Made by a program: the position numbers and the translations under genes
The notes under the pieces: generated by a model
Told to the model about the DNA's origin: nothing
Databases searched by the model: none
Seen by the model: the letters and a program-made list of their open reading frames with translations, nothing else
In this document: positions 35,247-35,349 of the stretch, piece by piece
How the letters are laid out: each line of letters begins with the position of its first letter
Numbering within the stretch: position 1 is the stretch's first letter
Assembly: GCA_015661825.1 (NCBI GenBank)
Contig: DQVI01000016.1
Coordinates: forward strand, 1 to 35,349
Length of the DNA stretch: 35,349 nucleotides
From: Novosphingobium capsulatum
Lineage (GTDB): Bacteria; Pseudomonadota; Alphaproteobacteria; Sphingomonadales; Sphingomonadaceae
Direction of reading: 5' to 3'

Positions 35247-35349
35247 ATGAACCGACGCGATCTCCTCAAGGGAAGCGGCATGCTGGGCGCCGCCGCGCTG
35301 GCGCCGGGCGCCGTGGCACAGGCCGCGCCCACCAAGACACCTCCCGCCG
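35247..35349 (+). CDS. Twin-arginine-exported protein, N-terminal start (runs off the window)
   Basis: Begins MNRRDLLKGSGMLGAAALAP and continues with a hydrophobic stretch ending in AVAQAAPTKTPPA. The twin-arginine NRRDLLKG motif plus hydrophobic core and AQA-type cleavage site indicate Tat export of a folded, probably cofactor-containing enzyme. GAAGGAA lies 7 bases before the ATG. Only 34 codons are visible, so the enzyme type cannot be named. It is divergent from the TonB-dependent receptor, which suggests shared regulation and perhaps a shared substrate. Confidence 0.8.
   Translation, partial: MNRRDLLKGSGMLGAAALAPGAVAQAAPTKTPPA

Overview
The window reads as a piece of chromosome from a high-GC alphaproteobacterium, most likely a sphingomonad (Novosphingobium or a close relative). 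This is inferred from gene content and arrangement, not from a 16S or database match: rpmI-rplT and pheST close together, a TrcR/DUF1013 cell-cycle regulator, a DUF1192 protein, a trehalose operon carrying a GH15 enzyme, TonB-dependent receptors, and GC-rich palindromic repeats between genes. Gene density is high, and several genes overlap by 4 bases (ATGA or GTGA junctions).

Layout on the left: the 3' end of a tonB-like gene, a PiuC-type Fe(II)/2-oxoglutarate hydroxylase and an FMN-dependent hydroxyacid oxidase (3-2119); gltX (2172-3497); a trehalose operon otsB-GH15-otsA (3729-7797); a siderophore-interacting ferric reductase behind a perfect 16-bp palindrome (7832-8658); a GNAT acetyltransferase, an aldose-1-epimerase-like protein, prfC, an alpha/beta hydrolase and an EEP-family phosphatase/nuclease (8677-13408).

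Middle: glnK-amtB behind a textbook sigma-54 promoter and ending in a strong terminator (13505-15486); a PAS-GGDEF-EAL-PilZ cyclic-di-GMP protein (15596-17863); an apparent 33-codon remnant of an extradiol dioxygenase gene (17970-18071); then a minus-strand block with pheT, pheS, an AraC-type regulator, rplT, rpmI, metA and hisN (18135-25645). A cluster of inverted repeats lies between rpmI and metA. metA has a roughly 310-base leader with several GC-rich hairpins that does not look like SAM-I or SAM-II.

Right: a second AraC-type regulator (+), clpA (-), a DUF1192 protein (-), a quinone oxidoreductase (+), trcR (+), a large palindromic repeat, a CBS-pair protein (-), a TonB-dependent receptor (-), and the first codons of a twin-arginine-exported protein running off the end (+).

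Most of the content is core metabolism, translation and iron or nitrogen homeostasis. I found no prophage, IS element, CRISPR array, tRNA or rRNA. The most interesting non-coding candidate is the structured metA leader, followed by the siderophore-reductase operator and the intergenic palindromes.
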